A DNA stretch of 26,332 nt, from NCBI GenBank assembly GCA_003022685.1, contig PXSV01000044.1, positions 1-26,332 of the forward strand, written 5' to 3'. The DNA is from Halobacteriales archaeon SW_9_67_24 (lineage in GTDB: Archaea; Halobacteriota; Halobacteria; Halobacteriales; Halococcaceae). Position 1 is the first letter of the stretch. Each line of letters starts with the position of its first letter. A model generated the notes under the pieces. The model ran no database searches, had not been told where the DNA came from, and saw only the letters and a program-made list of their open reading frames with translations. Shown piece by piece: positions 1 through 7,500 of the stretch. A program made the translations under genes and the position numbers.

Positions 1-1
1 C

Positions 2-175
2 GCCGGCGGCGACCCGTGCTACCGCTGTGTGTTCCCCGAGGCGCCCGAGCCGGACGCCGTGCCCTCCTGTGCGGAGGTCGGCGTGCTCGGCCCCGTTCCG
101 GGCGTCGTCGGAGCGACGCAGGCGGCGGAGGCGCTCAAGCGCCTGCTCGGCGTCGACCGACAACGGGCCGAGTGA
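2..175 (+). pseudogene. C-terminal part of a ThiF/MoeB/UbaA-type E1-like adenylyltransferase, cut short
   Basis: The frame from base 2 reads 57 residues to a TGA at 173-175. It contains GDPCYRCVFPEAPEP, then VPSCAEVGVLGPVPGVVG and TQAAEALKRLL, the classic C-terminal section of MoeB/ThiF/HesA enzymes. In haloarchaea the family member UbaA activates SAMP ubiquitin-like proteins for protein modification, tRNA thiolation and molybdopterin synthesis. The first zinc CxxC (CYRC) is present. The usual last 30-40 residues, which end in a second CxxC (NPxCPVCG), are missing: after the AEALKRLL helix the reading goes GVDRQRAE and stops. The opposite strand at that point becomes the start of a kynureninase gene. 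The 5' part lies outside the window. Identification as E1-like is firm; assignment to UbaA rather than a ThiF paralogue is inference, as is the conclusion that it is broken. Confidence 0.75.
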
Positions 176-292
176 GTTCCCATCGAGGTAGATTTCGTCG
201 GGGACCGCGAAGCGCTCCCGACACCACGAAAGCGGGTCGTCGCGGTCGCGTCGCTCGGCGTCCGCCCTGCCTGGTTCGAACCCCTCGTTCAT
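128..292 (-). pseudogene. 5' fragment of a kynureninase gene
   Basis: On the minus strand an ATG at 292-290 opens MNEGFEPGRADAE, followed by DPLSWCRERFAVPDEIYLDGNSLGPLSVDAEQALERL. The IYLDGNSLGP stretch (residues 34-43) is the N-terminal signature of kynureninase, the PLP enzyme that splits kynurenine to anthranilate and alanine in tryptophan breakdown. Recognisable similarity ends near residue 52-55 (about base 130). The frame stays open to the window edge, but from there it is only the antisense of the E1-like gene (RRLRRSDDARNG and onward), with no PLP-lysine region or other kynureninase sequence. Only about 55 of roughly 420 residues are therefore present. A TATA-like TTGTACC lies about 27 nt upstream of the ATG, so the natural 5' end looks intact. 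Fragment identity is likely; whether the break is biological or an assembly artefact is unknown. Confidence 0.65.
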
Positions 293-381
293 GCACCACG
301 GTACTCGCCGGAGGTACAACGGGCTGTCGACGTTCGCTCAACCGACGCTGCCCTCCCCGCCCCACCGCACGACGATCGAAC

Positions 382-1332
382 TCAGCCGAGCCGTTCGTCC
401 ACGGCAGACGCCACGCGATCGAGCGCGCGATCGGCGGCGTCGATCGAGCCCGCGAGGCTGAGGAAGCCGTGGGCCATCCGGGGATGGTGAGCGTGCTCGA
501 CGTCGACGCCGGCGTCGCGGAGGCGGTCGGCGTAGGCGACGCCCTCCGCGCCGAGCGGATCGAACCCACAGGTGACAACGGTCGCGGGCGGCAGGTCGCC
601 GAGATCGGCCGCACGGAGCGGCGAGGCGTCGGGCTCCGCGCCGTCGGCGGGCGTCGGGAGGTACTGTTCCCAGAACCAGTCCATGTCCGCCCGCGTGAGG
701 AGCCCCGACCAGTCGTCACAGGGGTCGGCGTCGGCGGCGTGATCGGTGATCGGATAGAGCAGGAGCTGGTGACGGAGTTCGATATCGGTCTCGCGCGTAT
801 GGCGCGCGATGACCGCCGCGAGATTGCCGCCAGCGCTGGTCCCCGCAACCCCGAGACGGTCGGGGTCGCCGCCGAACGTTTCGGCGTTCGCGGCCACCCA
901 CGAAAGCGCGCTCTCGGCGTCCGCGACCGCGGCCGGGAACGGGTGTTCGGGGGCGACCCGGTAGTCGACCGAGACCACGATACGACCTGTGCGGCGGGCG
1001 AGGCGTCGGCAGATCGATCCCGCCGAGTCGAGCGTTCCCAGCACCCAGCCGCCGCCGTGGTAGAAGACGAGAACCGGCGCGGGCGAGGAGGTCGCGGGCC
1101 GGTAGATTCGGACAGGGATTTCCGTGGGACCAGGGATCGACCGGTCGCCGACCCGATCGACGGCGGGTGCGTCGGCGGTAAACACCTCGTCCTCCCGGCG
1201 GCGTGCCCGCTCAACCGTCATCTCGTGCCACGCCGGCAGCCCCTCCTCGCGGCGGATCGCCGCGATGGCGGCCGCCATTTCAGGGTGGAGCGTCGAACGC
1301 GATCGGTCGGTGACGGGTCGCCGTCGGGACAC
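382..1332 (-). CDS. Alpha/beta-hydrolase esterase, hormone-sensitive-lipase (family IV) type
   Basis: 316 residues, cytoplasmic (no signal peptide), predicted to hydrolyse short acyl esters. All family landmarks are visible: the oxyanion motif HGGGW at 92-96, the nucleophile motif GTSAGG with Ser166, the acid in FDPLG at Asp258 and the catalytic His288 in MAHGF. SVDYRVAPEHPFPAA (121-135) is the conserved strand-loop typical of this family, and length is normal. The start used is GTG at 1332; an in-frame ATG at 1278 would still leave LHPEMAAAI largely intact only in the longer form, which favours GTG. It lies 76 nt downstream of the Bat-like regulator gene on the same strand, so it may be cotranscribed or regulated by it. 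The natural substrate cannot be told from the sequence. Confidence 0.9.
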   Translation of the reverse strand: MSRRRPVTDRSRSTLHPEMAAAIAAIRREEGLPAWHEMTVERARRREDEVFTADAPAVDRVGDRSIPGPTEIPVRIYRPATSSPAPVLVFYHGGGWVLGTLDSAGSICRRLARRTGRIVVSVDYRVAPEHPFPAAVADAESALSWVAANAETFGGDPDRLGVAGTSAGGNLAAVIARHTRETDIELRHQLLLYPITDHAADADPCDDWSGLLTRADMDWFWEQYLPTPADGAEPDASPLRAADLGDLPPATVVTCGFDPLGAEGVAYADRLRDAGVDVEHAHHPRMAHGFLSLAGSIDAADRALDRVASAVDERLG

Positions 1333-1408
1333 TGTTCGGTGTCTCGGTTCGTTTCGTCCCGTCGAGTATCACTGTTCGGGCTCCACCAGGCGTGCCCGCC
1401 CGTCGAAC

Positions 1409-4159
1409 TCACTCGATGGATCGTTCGCTCTCGCCGGCGACCTCGCTACTGAAGTACGAGTCAAGCACTTTCGCCTCGCCGGTGCGGATGTGCTCGTGGA
1501 AGGTCGGGCCGGCGATGTCGAGCGAGTCGGCGATCTCCTCGCCGTCGATCGGACGCGGCCACTCGAAGAAGCCCGAGAGATAGGCGGTTTCGAGCACCTC
1601 CGCCTGGCGATCGGTGAGCGCGTCGTCGAGCGCCGCCCGGAACTCCGTGCCCCGGGTGCCCGTGCGCTCGTGCTCGCGCTGGGCCACCAGTTCGGTGTCC
1701 TCGTACTGTTCGGTCATCGCCGCGACGATCGCGCGGACGTCTGCGTCCTGGGGGAGTTCGAACACGAGTCGTCCCTCGCCCTCGGCGGCGCTCCCCTCGC
1801 GGATGACGCCGCCCTGCTCGGCGAGCGACACCGTGCTCGACGATCCCGCGGAGACGAACCGGAAGACCGCCTCGGTGCCGTTCTCGCCGTCGTGTTCGTT
1901 CACCAGCGCGGCCTCGATGTCCTCGCGCTCGTCCGCGAGATCGAGCACGGTCCCGGGATCGGTCCCGGTGACGGTGACGAACTCGACGAGCGAGCCGTCC
2001 GAGCGCTCGACGATGCCGTCGAGCGTGACCCGACACTCCGTTCGGGCGGTGAGGTCGATGGTGAAGATCGAGCGGTCGTGGAGGGCGAACTCGAGTTCGA
2101 CCACGGTATCCGAGACGAGCGCGCGGCGTCGCTCGACGGCGCTGAACGCGTACGCGATCGTCTCGCCGAGCTCGTTCAACACGGCGCGTTCGGTCTCGTC
2201 GAACGCGTTCGGGCGGGGCGAGTAGACACAGAGCACGCCGTAGGTCGTTTCCTGGTAGACAAGCGGGATCGCGGCCGCCGACTCGTAGCCGCGTTCGAGC
2301 GCGGCCTCGCGCCACGGCGCGAACGCCGGGTCGTCGGCGATCGACTGGGCGACCTGCATCTCGCCCGCCTCGATCGCGGTGGCGGCGGTCACGTGGTCCT
2401 CGCGCCCCGCGTCCGGACCGGGTCGATCGCCGAGATAGCCCCCCTCGACACCGGCCCACTCTCGCGGTTCGACGCCTGCCTCGGCAACGCGGCGTTCGCC
2501 GATCCACGCAAAGCGGTAGGCGTCCTCGCCGGCGAGGTTCGAACAGACCGCCCGTTCGATCTCCTCGCGGGTCGAGGCACGCACCAGCGCCTGGTTCACG
2601 TCGCGGATGATCTCGTTGATCCGGTTGGTCGTCTCGAGGCGCTCGGCCTGGTATTCGAGCGCGCGCTCGCGGTTCTTCCGGTCGGTGATGTCCTGGAACA
2701 CGCCGACGGTGCCCTGGAACTCCTCCTCGAAGGGCAGCAGGGAGATGTGTGCGAGATACGTCCGTGACTCGCCGTCCGGTGGCGTGATCTCGGCCTCGAT
2801 GGTCCCCGTCTCACGGTCGTTCTCCGCGGAGAGCAGGTCGCGGAGCAGTTCGACGTACTCGTCGACGACCCACTCGTCGATCACGCCCCGTTCGATCAGC
2901 GTGAGGAACCGTTCGTTCCGCAACTCCTCGGCGGTGTGGCCCACCATCGACCACGCGTTCTCGTTGCCGCCGACGATCGTGGCCGTCTCGTCTAAGACGA
3001 ACACCCCGACGGGCGCGGTCTCGACGATGGTCTCGTACCGCTCCAGTTCCGCCTCGCGCGCTCGCCGCTCGGTGACGTCGCGGGCGACACCCACGGTTCC
3101 GCCGAACTCGCCGGTTTCGTCCCGGAGGAGGGTGAGATCGATCTCGCAGGGGAACTGCTCGCCCGCCGCCGTGTGGATCGTCACGTCGTAGGTCCTGACG
3201 CCGCCCTCGTTGCCCTCCAGCAGCGCCCTGATCGCCGCCTCGCCGCGCTCGACGTCCGCTCGCTCGACGATGAGCGAGACGTGCTCGCCGAGGAGGTCCG
3301 CCCGGGAGTAGCCCGTCATCGACGCGAACGCGCTGTTGACCATCTCGAAGCGTCCGTCGGTATCGAGCGCGTACATCCCGTCGCCCATCGTCTCGACCAT
3401 CCGCCGGTAGCGCTCCAGTTCGCGTTCGCGGCGGTTCCGCTCGGTGACGTCCCGGCCGATCCCGCAGATCCCGAGGACGTTGCCGGCGTCGTCTTCGAGC
3501 AGTGCCCCCGTGAACTCGTAGGGCACGTGCTCGCCGGACTTCGTGACGAGGTCGGCCTCGACCGACGCGCGGCCCTCCGTGAGGGCCCGATCGATCGCGT
3601 CGGCAACCGGGTCGGTATCGACGTCGGCCACGAAGTCGGTTGGAGCCATCGCAGCGATCTCCGCGTCAGTGTAGCCCGTCACGTCGGTGAGGGTCGCGTT
3701 CCACTCGACGAACTCGCCGTCGAGATCAAACACGAAGAAGACGTCGTCGAGGGCGTCGATCGCGCTGTGGAGGAACGCGGTTCCGTCCGTCGACTCGGGA
3801 TCGGTCCGTCGGCGCTGGCGTGCCGCCGGGAGCACGGCGGCGACGTGGGCAGCCGCGTCCACGGCGGTCGCCGCTTCGGTGTAGAGGAGCACGATTGGGA
3901 TGTCCGGGCAGCACGTCCGGACCCGTTCGATTGCCGCGATTCCGTCCTCGCCGAGGCCTGGACTGACGATGGCGCAGTCGAACCGATCGAGCTGATCCGA
4001 CGGGATCTCTCCCTCGCTCACGATCGACGTCCGAACGCCGTGTTCGCGTTCGAGTTCGTTAGCGAGTCCGTCGAACGAGGGTTCCGAGTCGGCAACGACG
4101 AGCGCCCCGGGCGATCCGGCCGGTTCGACGCTTGGTTCGTCCGTCCTCTCCGTCTTCAT
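1409..4159 (-). CDS. Bat-like multi-PAS/GAF sensor-regulator with HTH-10 DNA-binding domain
   Basis: About 916 residues, cytoplasmic, in the haloarchaeal bacterio-opsin-activator-like family. Domain order: receiver-like region (19-105), three PAS domains (about 130-240, 250-365 and 375-495, each beginning with an I/MVE- or AIDALDD-type segment and ending in GRDVTER, ARDVTER or QDITDRK), a short coiled linker, a GAF domain (525-670), the Bat-specific beta domain (680-830) and the HTH-10 domain (855-910, LTDRQAEVLETAYLSGFFEWPR...). The ATG at 4159 is chosen over the upstream one at 4252 because GGAGG (complement of 4170-4174) sits 10 nt before it, and because the upstream extension is basic and unlike the family. 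The receiver lacks its phosphorylatable aspartate (VSPGL where D is expected). Signal and target genes are unknown; the adjacent esterase and the divergent protease are candidate targets. Confidence 0.9.
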   Translation of the reverse strand: MKTERTDEPSVEPAGSPGALVVADSEPSFDGLANELEREHGVRTSIVSEGEIPSDQLDRFDCAIVSPGLGEDGIAAIERVRTCCPDIPIVLLYTEAATAVDAAAHVAAVLPAARQRRRTDPESTDGTAFLHSAIDALDDVFFVFDLDGEFVEWNATLTDVTGYTDAEIAAMAPTDFVADVDTDPVADAIDRALTEGRASVEADLVTKSGEHVPYEFTGALLEDDAGNVLGICGIGRDVTERNRRERELERYRRMVETMGDGMYALDTDGRFEMVNSAFASMTGYSRADLLGEHVSLIVERADVERGEAAIRALLEGNEGGVRTYDVTIHTAAGEQFPCEIDLTLLRDETGEFGGTVGVARDVTERRAREAELERYETIVETAPVGVFVLDETATIVGGNENAWSMVGHTAEELRNERFLTLIERGVIDEWVVDEYVELLRDLLSAENDRETGTIEAEITPPDGESRTYLAHISLLPFEEEFQGTVGVFQDITDRKNRERALEYQAERLETTNRINEIIRDVNQALVRASTREEIERAVCSNLAGEDAYRFAWIGERRVAEAGVEPREWAGVEGGYLGDRPGPDAGREDHVTAATAIEAGEMQVAQSIADDPAFAPWREAALERGYESAAAIPLVYQETTYGVLCVYSPRPNAFDETERAVLNELGETIAYAFSAVERRRALVSDTVVELEFALHDRSIFTIDLTARTECRVTLDGIVERSDGSLVEFVTVTGTDPGTVLDLADEREDIEAALVNEHDGENGTEAVFRFVSAGSSSTVSLAEQGGVIREGSAAEGEGRLVFELPQDADVRAIVAAMTEQYEDTELVAQREHERTGTRGTEFRAALDDALTDRQAEVLETAYLSGFFEWPRPIDGEEIADSLDIAGPTFHEHIRTGEAKVLDSYFSSEVAGESERSIE

Positions 4160-4169
4160 GTAGGCGCTT

Positions 4170-4174
4170 CCTCC
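4170..4174 (-). promoter_or_regulatory. Shine-Dalgarno site deciding the start of the Bat-like regulator
   Basis: GGAGG on the minus strand, 10 nt before the ATG at 4159. This is notable because most other genes here appear leaderless. It implies this gene has a 5' untranslated leader; a candidate AATAGAA box lies roughly 150 nt upstream of the ATG. Confidence 0.6.
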
Positions 4175-4408
4175 CGATGGACAGGATCGGCGGGTAACGC
4201 TCTGCATCGCCCGTCGGCGACCGAGGCGACAGAACGGTCCCCGTCCCGCCACGTGGCTCTCGTACCGGCTGTCACTACCGTTCCACGAACCGTCCGCTCG
4301 TATGAGCGTTTCTATTCTCCATCATCGTTCGGGAACTGTTCGGTCGTGACCATCGATCCGGCCACGTCGTTCGATTCGCCCTCGGTCCCTACTCACATAG
4401 GTCCGTCG

Positions 4409-4441
4409 CTTTTTACCATGCCGACGGTCGGTGTGGGTATG
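4409..4441 (+). promoter_or_regulatory. Leaderless promoter of the first secreted protease
   Basis: CTTTTTA at 4409-4415 lies exactly 30 nt before the ATG at 4439, which is preceded by GTGGGT. The same arrangement, CTTTTT-N18-GTGGGT-ATG, is found at the propeller-protein gene (7468-7500). Distance fits an archaeal TATA box with transcription starting at or next to the A of ATG. Confidence 0.6.
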
Positions 4442-7351
4442 ACGCACGATCCGAACCTCGACGAGAACGAGCCGATCGATGGAGCCGACGAACGGGAAGC
4501 CGCGGACGCATCGCGCGACGAGGCGACGCCGGGGAGCCTCGACCTCACACGGCGCACCGTGCTGAAGACGACGGGTGTGGCCGCGGGTGCGGGGCTGTTC
4601 GGTCTCGGCGCGACCGGCAGCGCGGCCGCCGCCTCGGGCGTCAACCAGAACTTCGTGAACTGGCGGGTCCGCGAGGCCTCGAAGATCTGGGAGCGGGGCT
4701 ACCGCGGTCGGCCGGATCGCTCTATCTCGCTGACCGACTCCGGGCTCAGTCCGCGTCATCCCGACGAGGGGCCGTGGAACGGGATCACGGCGCTGATCCG
4801 GAACGGCGAGGTGAAGCTCACCCGCCCCGCACAGAACGACACCGAGCGCGTGAAGACCGGCGACACCGAGTCCTTTTCCGGAACCGCAGGACCGGGAACG
4901 TTCGCCACCGGCGAGGAGTTCTACCACGAGTTCACGACGCCGAGCGGCGTCGAGGAGCTCGACGCCACGTTGTCGTGGTCGCCCTCCGAGCCGGCGAACG
5001 ACCTCGAGTTCGGTCTCGACAGACTGGTCGACGGCGAGTACGAGCGGGTCGTGACGGCGGCGACTGCGAGCGAGCCCGAAACGTTCTCGGTCGCGGTCGA
5101 ACCCGACCACCAGTACCGCTTCGTCGGCGAGCACTACCTGAACGTGACCTCGACCTACGAGATCTCGGGGACGTACTTCGCAATCCAGGGCGACGTCACG
5201 TTCGTCGACGACAGCGAGGCGTTCGACTTCGCGGGTGCGGACGGCGACGTTACCGCCGACACGCCGAAGACGATCGGATGGTACGATGCGGGTTCGCGGT
5301 ACGGCTCCTTCGAGAAGCCCCGTGACGGCAACGGCCACGGTTCGCATGTCACCGGCATCATGGGCGGGTCGGGCCGCGCGAGCACGCTCGATGCCGACGC
5401 GTTCGAAGAACACGAGCCCCACGCGGTGCTCGCGGCGGGCGATTTCCTCGACTACGAGGTCGATGCGAAGGCTGGCACGGGGGTGTTCGGGTCAGCGTAC
5501 GGCGACGCCATCGAACTCTCCATCGAGGGACCGAACGGGAAGGAACTCGACTCCACCTCGATCGTGATCGGTGATGGATCGGAGGTCGACAACATCATCG
5601 TCGAAGCACCGACGGTCCACGACGCGGGCACCGCGACCTACACGGTGTACGTCCGTCCCGCGGGTGGCGAGACCGCATCGACGGGTCGCGTCGATCGCGT
5701 CGGTGTCGGGCCGTTCCTCGATCCCGACTCGACCACCGGTGACCGGACCGCGGGTGGACCCCCCTCACTCCACGGTGGCGTCGCACCGAACCAAAGCCTC
5801 GTCGGTCTCCAGGGCCTCTCCGGGCCGACGGAGGACCTCGGGGATCACGCCGAGGAGTTCGCGGACATCTTCAACATGCGCGCGGTCAACATGTCGTGGG
5901 GATACCGAGGCGGCCTCCCGCTCGGGGCGGCCGGCGGCACGCTCGGGACCATCCCGGCGAGCATCAAGGACATCGCCCGGGGCGGCATCCTGACGTGTGC
6001 GGCGGCGGGCAACTCCGCGACGCCGCTCAACGGCAACGGCGCACCCGCAGTCGCCGACGAGGCGATCTCCGTGGTCGCCACCGGCAATCTCGATGGCATC
6101 GCGGGCTACTCCAGCGGCGGCGTCGGCGCGATCGACGAGGACGATCGCGACACGTACATGAAACCCGACGTGACCGCGCCGGGCGGCACACTGACCGACC
6201 TCATCGATGCCGTTCGCCGAGGCCTGCCGAACACGGCCGAGAGCGAGCAGGACGCGATCCGGGAGTACACCCTCAAGGCGGGCACCTCGATGGCGAGCCC
6301 GTTCACGACCGGTACTGCCGGGCTGGTCGCCAACGCGATGGAGGCCGACGCCCCGGCGGGGATCTCGCTGCCCGAACCCGCGAACACCGACCTCGACGAC
6401 GTGCTCCGGCTGAAGTCGACGCTTCTCGCGACCGCGTCCGAGACGGTGTTCACCGCCGCGCCGTACCATCGCGCGCACGCGCCGACCTACGAGTTCGGCG
6501 GCCGCGACCCTTACGAGGGGTACGGCCGGGTGAACGGCGATGCCGCAGTCGACGCCGTGACGCGCGAACTCTCGGGAACGACCTCGGAAACCGTCGGGCT
6601 GAACCTGCCCGAGGACTCCCGGGCGGTCGCGGGCCACGTCACCGCCGGGCCGGGCACGCTGACCGCCTCGGTCGAATTCGACTATTACTCCGGCGGGAAC
6701 AAGGGTTCGGCGGAGGACGACCCCCAGCTCGACCTGTTCATCTACGACGCTGCAAACCCCGAGCCCGAAACAGGCGAGCCGAACATCGTCGCCCGCGCGA
6801 CCACGCTCGGCGGCGACAGCGCGACCGCGAACGCCTCGTTCGGCCGGGACGCCGCGGAGTCGGTCTACTACGTCGTGGCGAAGCTCACGAACGTTCCCGG
6901 CGGCGTGAACGGCGACGACATCCAGGCGCACTTCGACCTCTCGGTCGACGTCGAGCCGGGCGTGTTCGTCTCCGGGACTCGAACCGACGACGGCGCGGTG
7001 TTCACGGCGGGCCAGACGAACGAAATGAACCTCACCGTGAACCCGTCCTCGGCGGGTCCCGTCCGCGACACGGTCCCGTCCGAGTGGGACGTCCTCACCG
7101 ACTTCTCCGACGACGTCGAGCGCGTCGAGGAAGCCAACGGCGTGCAGTACGTCTACTTCACCGAGAAGGCGGCAGCGGACACCACGAACGAGTACACCTA
7201 CCTCGTCGAGGCCCCGAAAGACGGGACGGTCGTGAGCGACACCGGCCGATATCAGTTCGGCCCGATCGAGGTCGAGATCAACGGTGAGTGGACCGCCCCC
7301 GCCGGTACGAGCGAGACCAACACCGTCGTCGGGCTTAGCACGGACCTCTGA
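4439..7351 (+). CDS. Tat-exported subtilisin-like (S8) serine protease with beta-sandwich insertions and the FT-GQTN C-terminal module
   Basis: 970 residues. A long acidic N-region is followed by a Tat signal (RRTVLK at 38-43, hydrophobic core to about 64, AAA-type cleavage), so it is exported folded. Catalytic triad: Asp100 (SLTDSG), His300 (GHGSHVTG) and Ser617 (GTSMASP); oxyanion Asn525 (AAAGN). The 200 residues between Asp and His are far longer than usual and hold a predicted beta-sandwich (about 105-255). A second extra beta-rich segment follows His (330-425). After the catalytic domain comes another sandwich like pre-peptidase C-terminal domains (725-840), and then the shared module (845-970, FTAGQTN at 855-861, ending ETNTVVGLSTDL). 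The ATG at 4439 is chosen over one at 4418 by promoter spacing; the open frame further upstream is antisense to the regulator. Substrate unknown. Confidence 0.93.
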   Translation: MTHDPNLDENEPIDGADEREAADASRDEATPGSLDLTRRTVLKTTGVAAGAGLFGLGATGSAAAASGVNQNFVNWRVREASKIWERGYRGRPDRSISLTDSGLSPRHPDEGPWNGITALIRNGEVKLTRPAQNDTERVKTGDTESFSGTAGPGTFATGEEFYHEFTTPSGVEELDATLSWSPSEPANDLEFGLDRLVDGEYERVVTAATASEPETFSVAVEPDHQYRFVGEHYLNVTSTYEISGTYFAIQGDVTFVDDSEAFDFAGADGDVTADTPKTIGWYDAGSRYGSFEKPRDGNGHGSHVTGIMGGSGRASTLDADAFEEHEPHAVLAAGDFLDYEVDAKAGTGVFGSAYGDAIELSIEGPNGKELDSTSIVIGDGSEVDNIIVEAPTVHDAGTATYTVYVRPAGGETASTGRVDRVGVGPFLDPDSTTGDRTAGGPPSLHGGVAPNQSLVGLQGLSGPTEDLGDHAEEFADIFNMRAVNMSWGYRGGLPLGAAGGTLGTIPASIKDIARGGILTCAAAGNSATPLNGNGAPAVADEAISVVATGNLDGIAGYSSGGVGAIDEDDRDTYMKPDVTAPGGTLTDLIDAVRRGLPNTAESEQDAIREYTLKAGTSMASPFTTGTAGLVANAMEADAPAGISLPEPANTDLDDVLRLKSTLLATASETVFTAAPYHRAHAPTYEFGGRDPYEGYGRVNGDAAVDAVTRELSGTTSETVGLNLPEDSRAVAGHVTAGPGTLTASVEFDYYSGGNKGSAEDDPQLDLFIYDAANPEPETGEPNIVARATTLGGDSATANASFGRDAAESVYYVVAKLTNVPGGVNGDDIQAHFDLSVDVEPGVFVSGTRTDDGAVFTAGQTNEMNLTVNPSSAGPVRDTVPSEWDVLTDFSDDVERVEEANGVQYVYFTEKAAADTTNEYTYLVEAPKDGTVVSDTGRYQFGPIEVEINGEWTAPAGTSETNTVVGLSTDL

Positions 7352-7367
7352 CACCGTCGCAGCACTC

Positions 7368-7376
7368 TCGTTTTTC
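7368..7376 (+). terminator. Possible T-rich terminator after the protease gene
   Basis: A run of five T (CTCGTTTTTCGG) lies about 20 nt after the stop codon. Archaeal termination commonly uses such U-tracts without a hairpin. Weak evidence on its own. Confidence 0.3.
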
Positions 7377-7446
7377 GGTAGACCACAGCGGATCGCTCGC
7401 ATGACGGACGGCCAAGCGCATCAGTTCGTCCGCGAGATCGTCACCA

Positions 7447-7500
7447 CCTAATCAGTTAGGATGGGTCCTTTTTGAGTGGTACATCGTTGACGTGGGTATG
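7447..7500 (+). promoter_or_regulatory. Leaderless promoter with adjoining palindrome for the propeller-protein gene
   Basis: CTTTTT at 7468-7473 lies exactly 30 nt before the ATG at 7498, again with GTGGGT touching the ATG. Just upstream, 7447-7460 is the perfect inverted repeat CCTAA-TCAG-TTAGG, placed where a transcription factor could block or assist TFB/TBP. The palindrome is seen; its function is inference. Confidence 0.5.

Noticed and set aside
1124..2767. 547-codon plus-strand open frame opposite the Bat-like regulator and esterase
   Set aside because: It crosses two well-supported genes on the other strand and shows no domain signal.
3173..4438. Upstream extension of the first protease frame
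   Set aside because: It is antisense to the regulator gene; the Tat signal and promoter place the start at 4439.
5765..7402. 545-codon minus-strand open frame opposite the first protease
   Set aside because: Composition is that of an antisense shadow in GC-rich DNA (Arg/Val/Gly-rich, no motif), and the plus strand encodes a clear S8 protease.
7401..7451. 16-codon ORF MTDGQAHQFVREIVTT between two exported-protein genes
   Set aside because: No promoter spacing, no recognisable family and its stop overlaps the promoter palindrome; chance ORF is likely.
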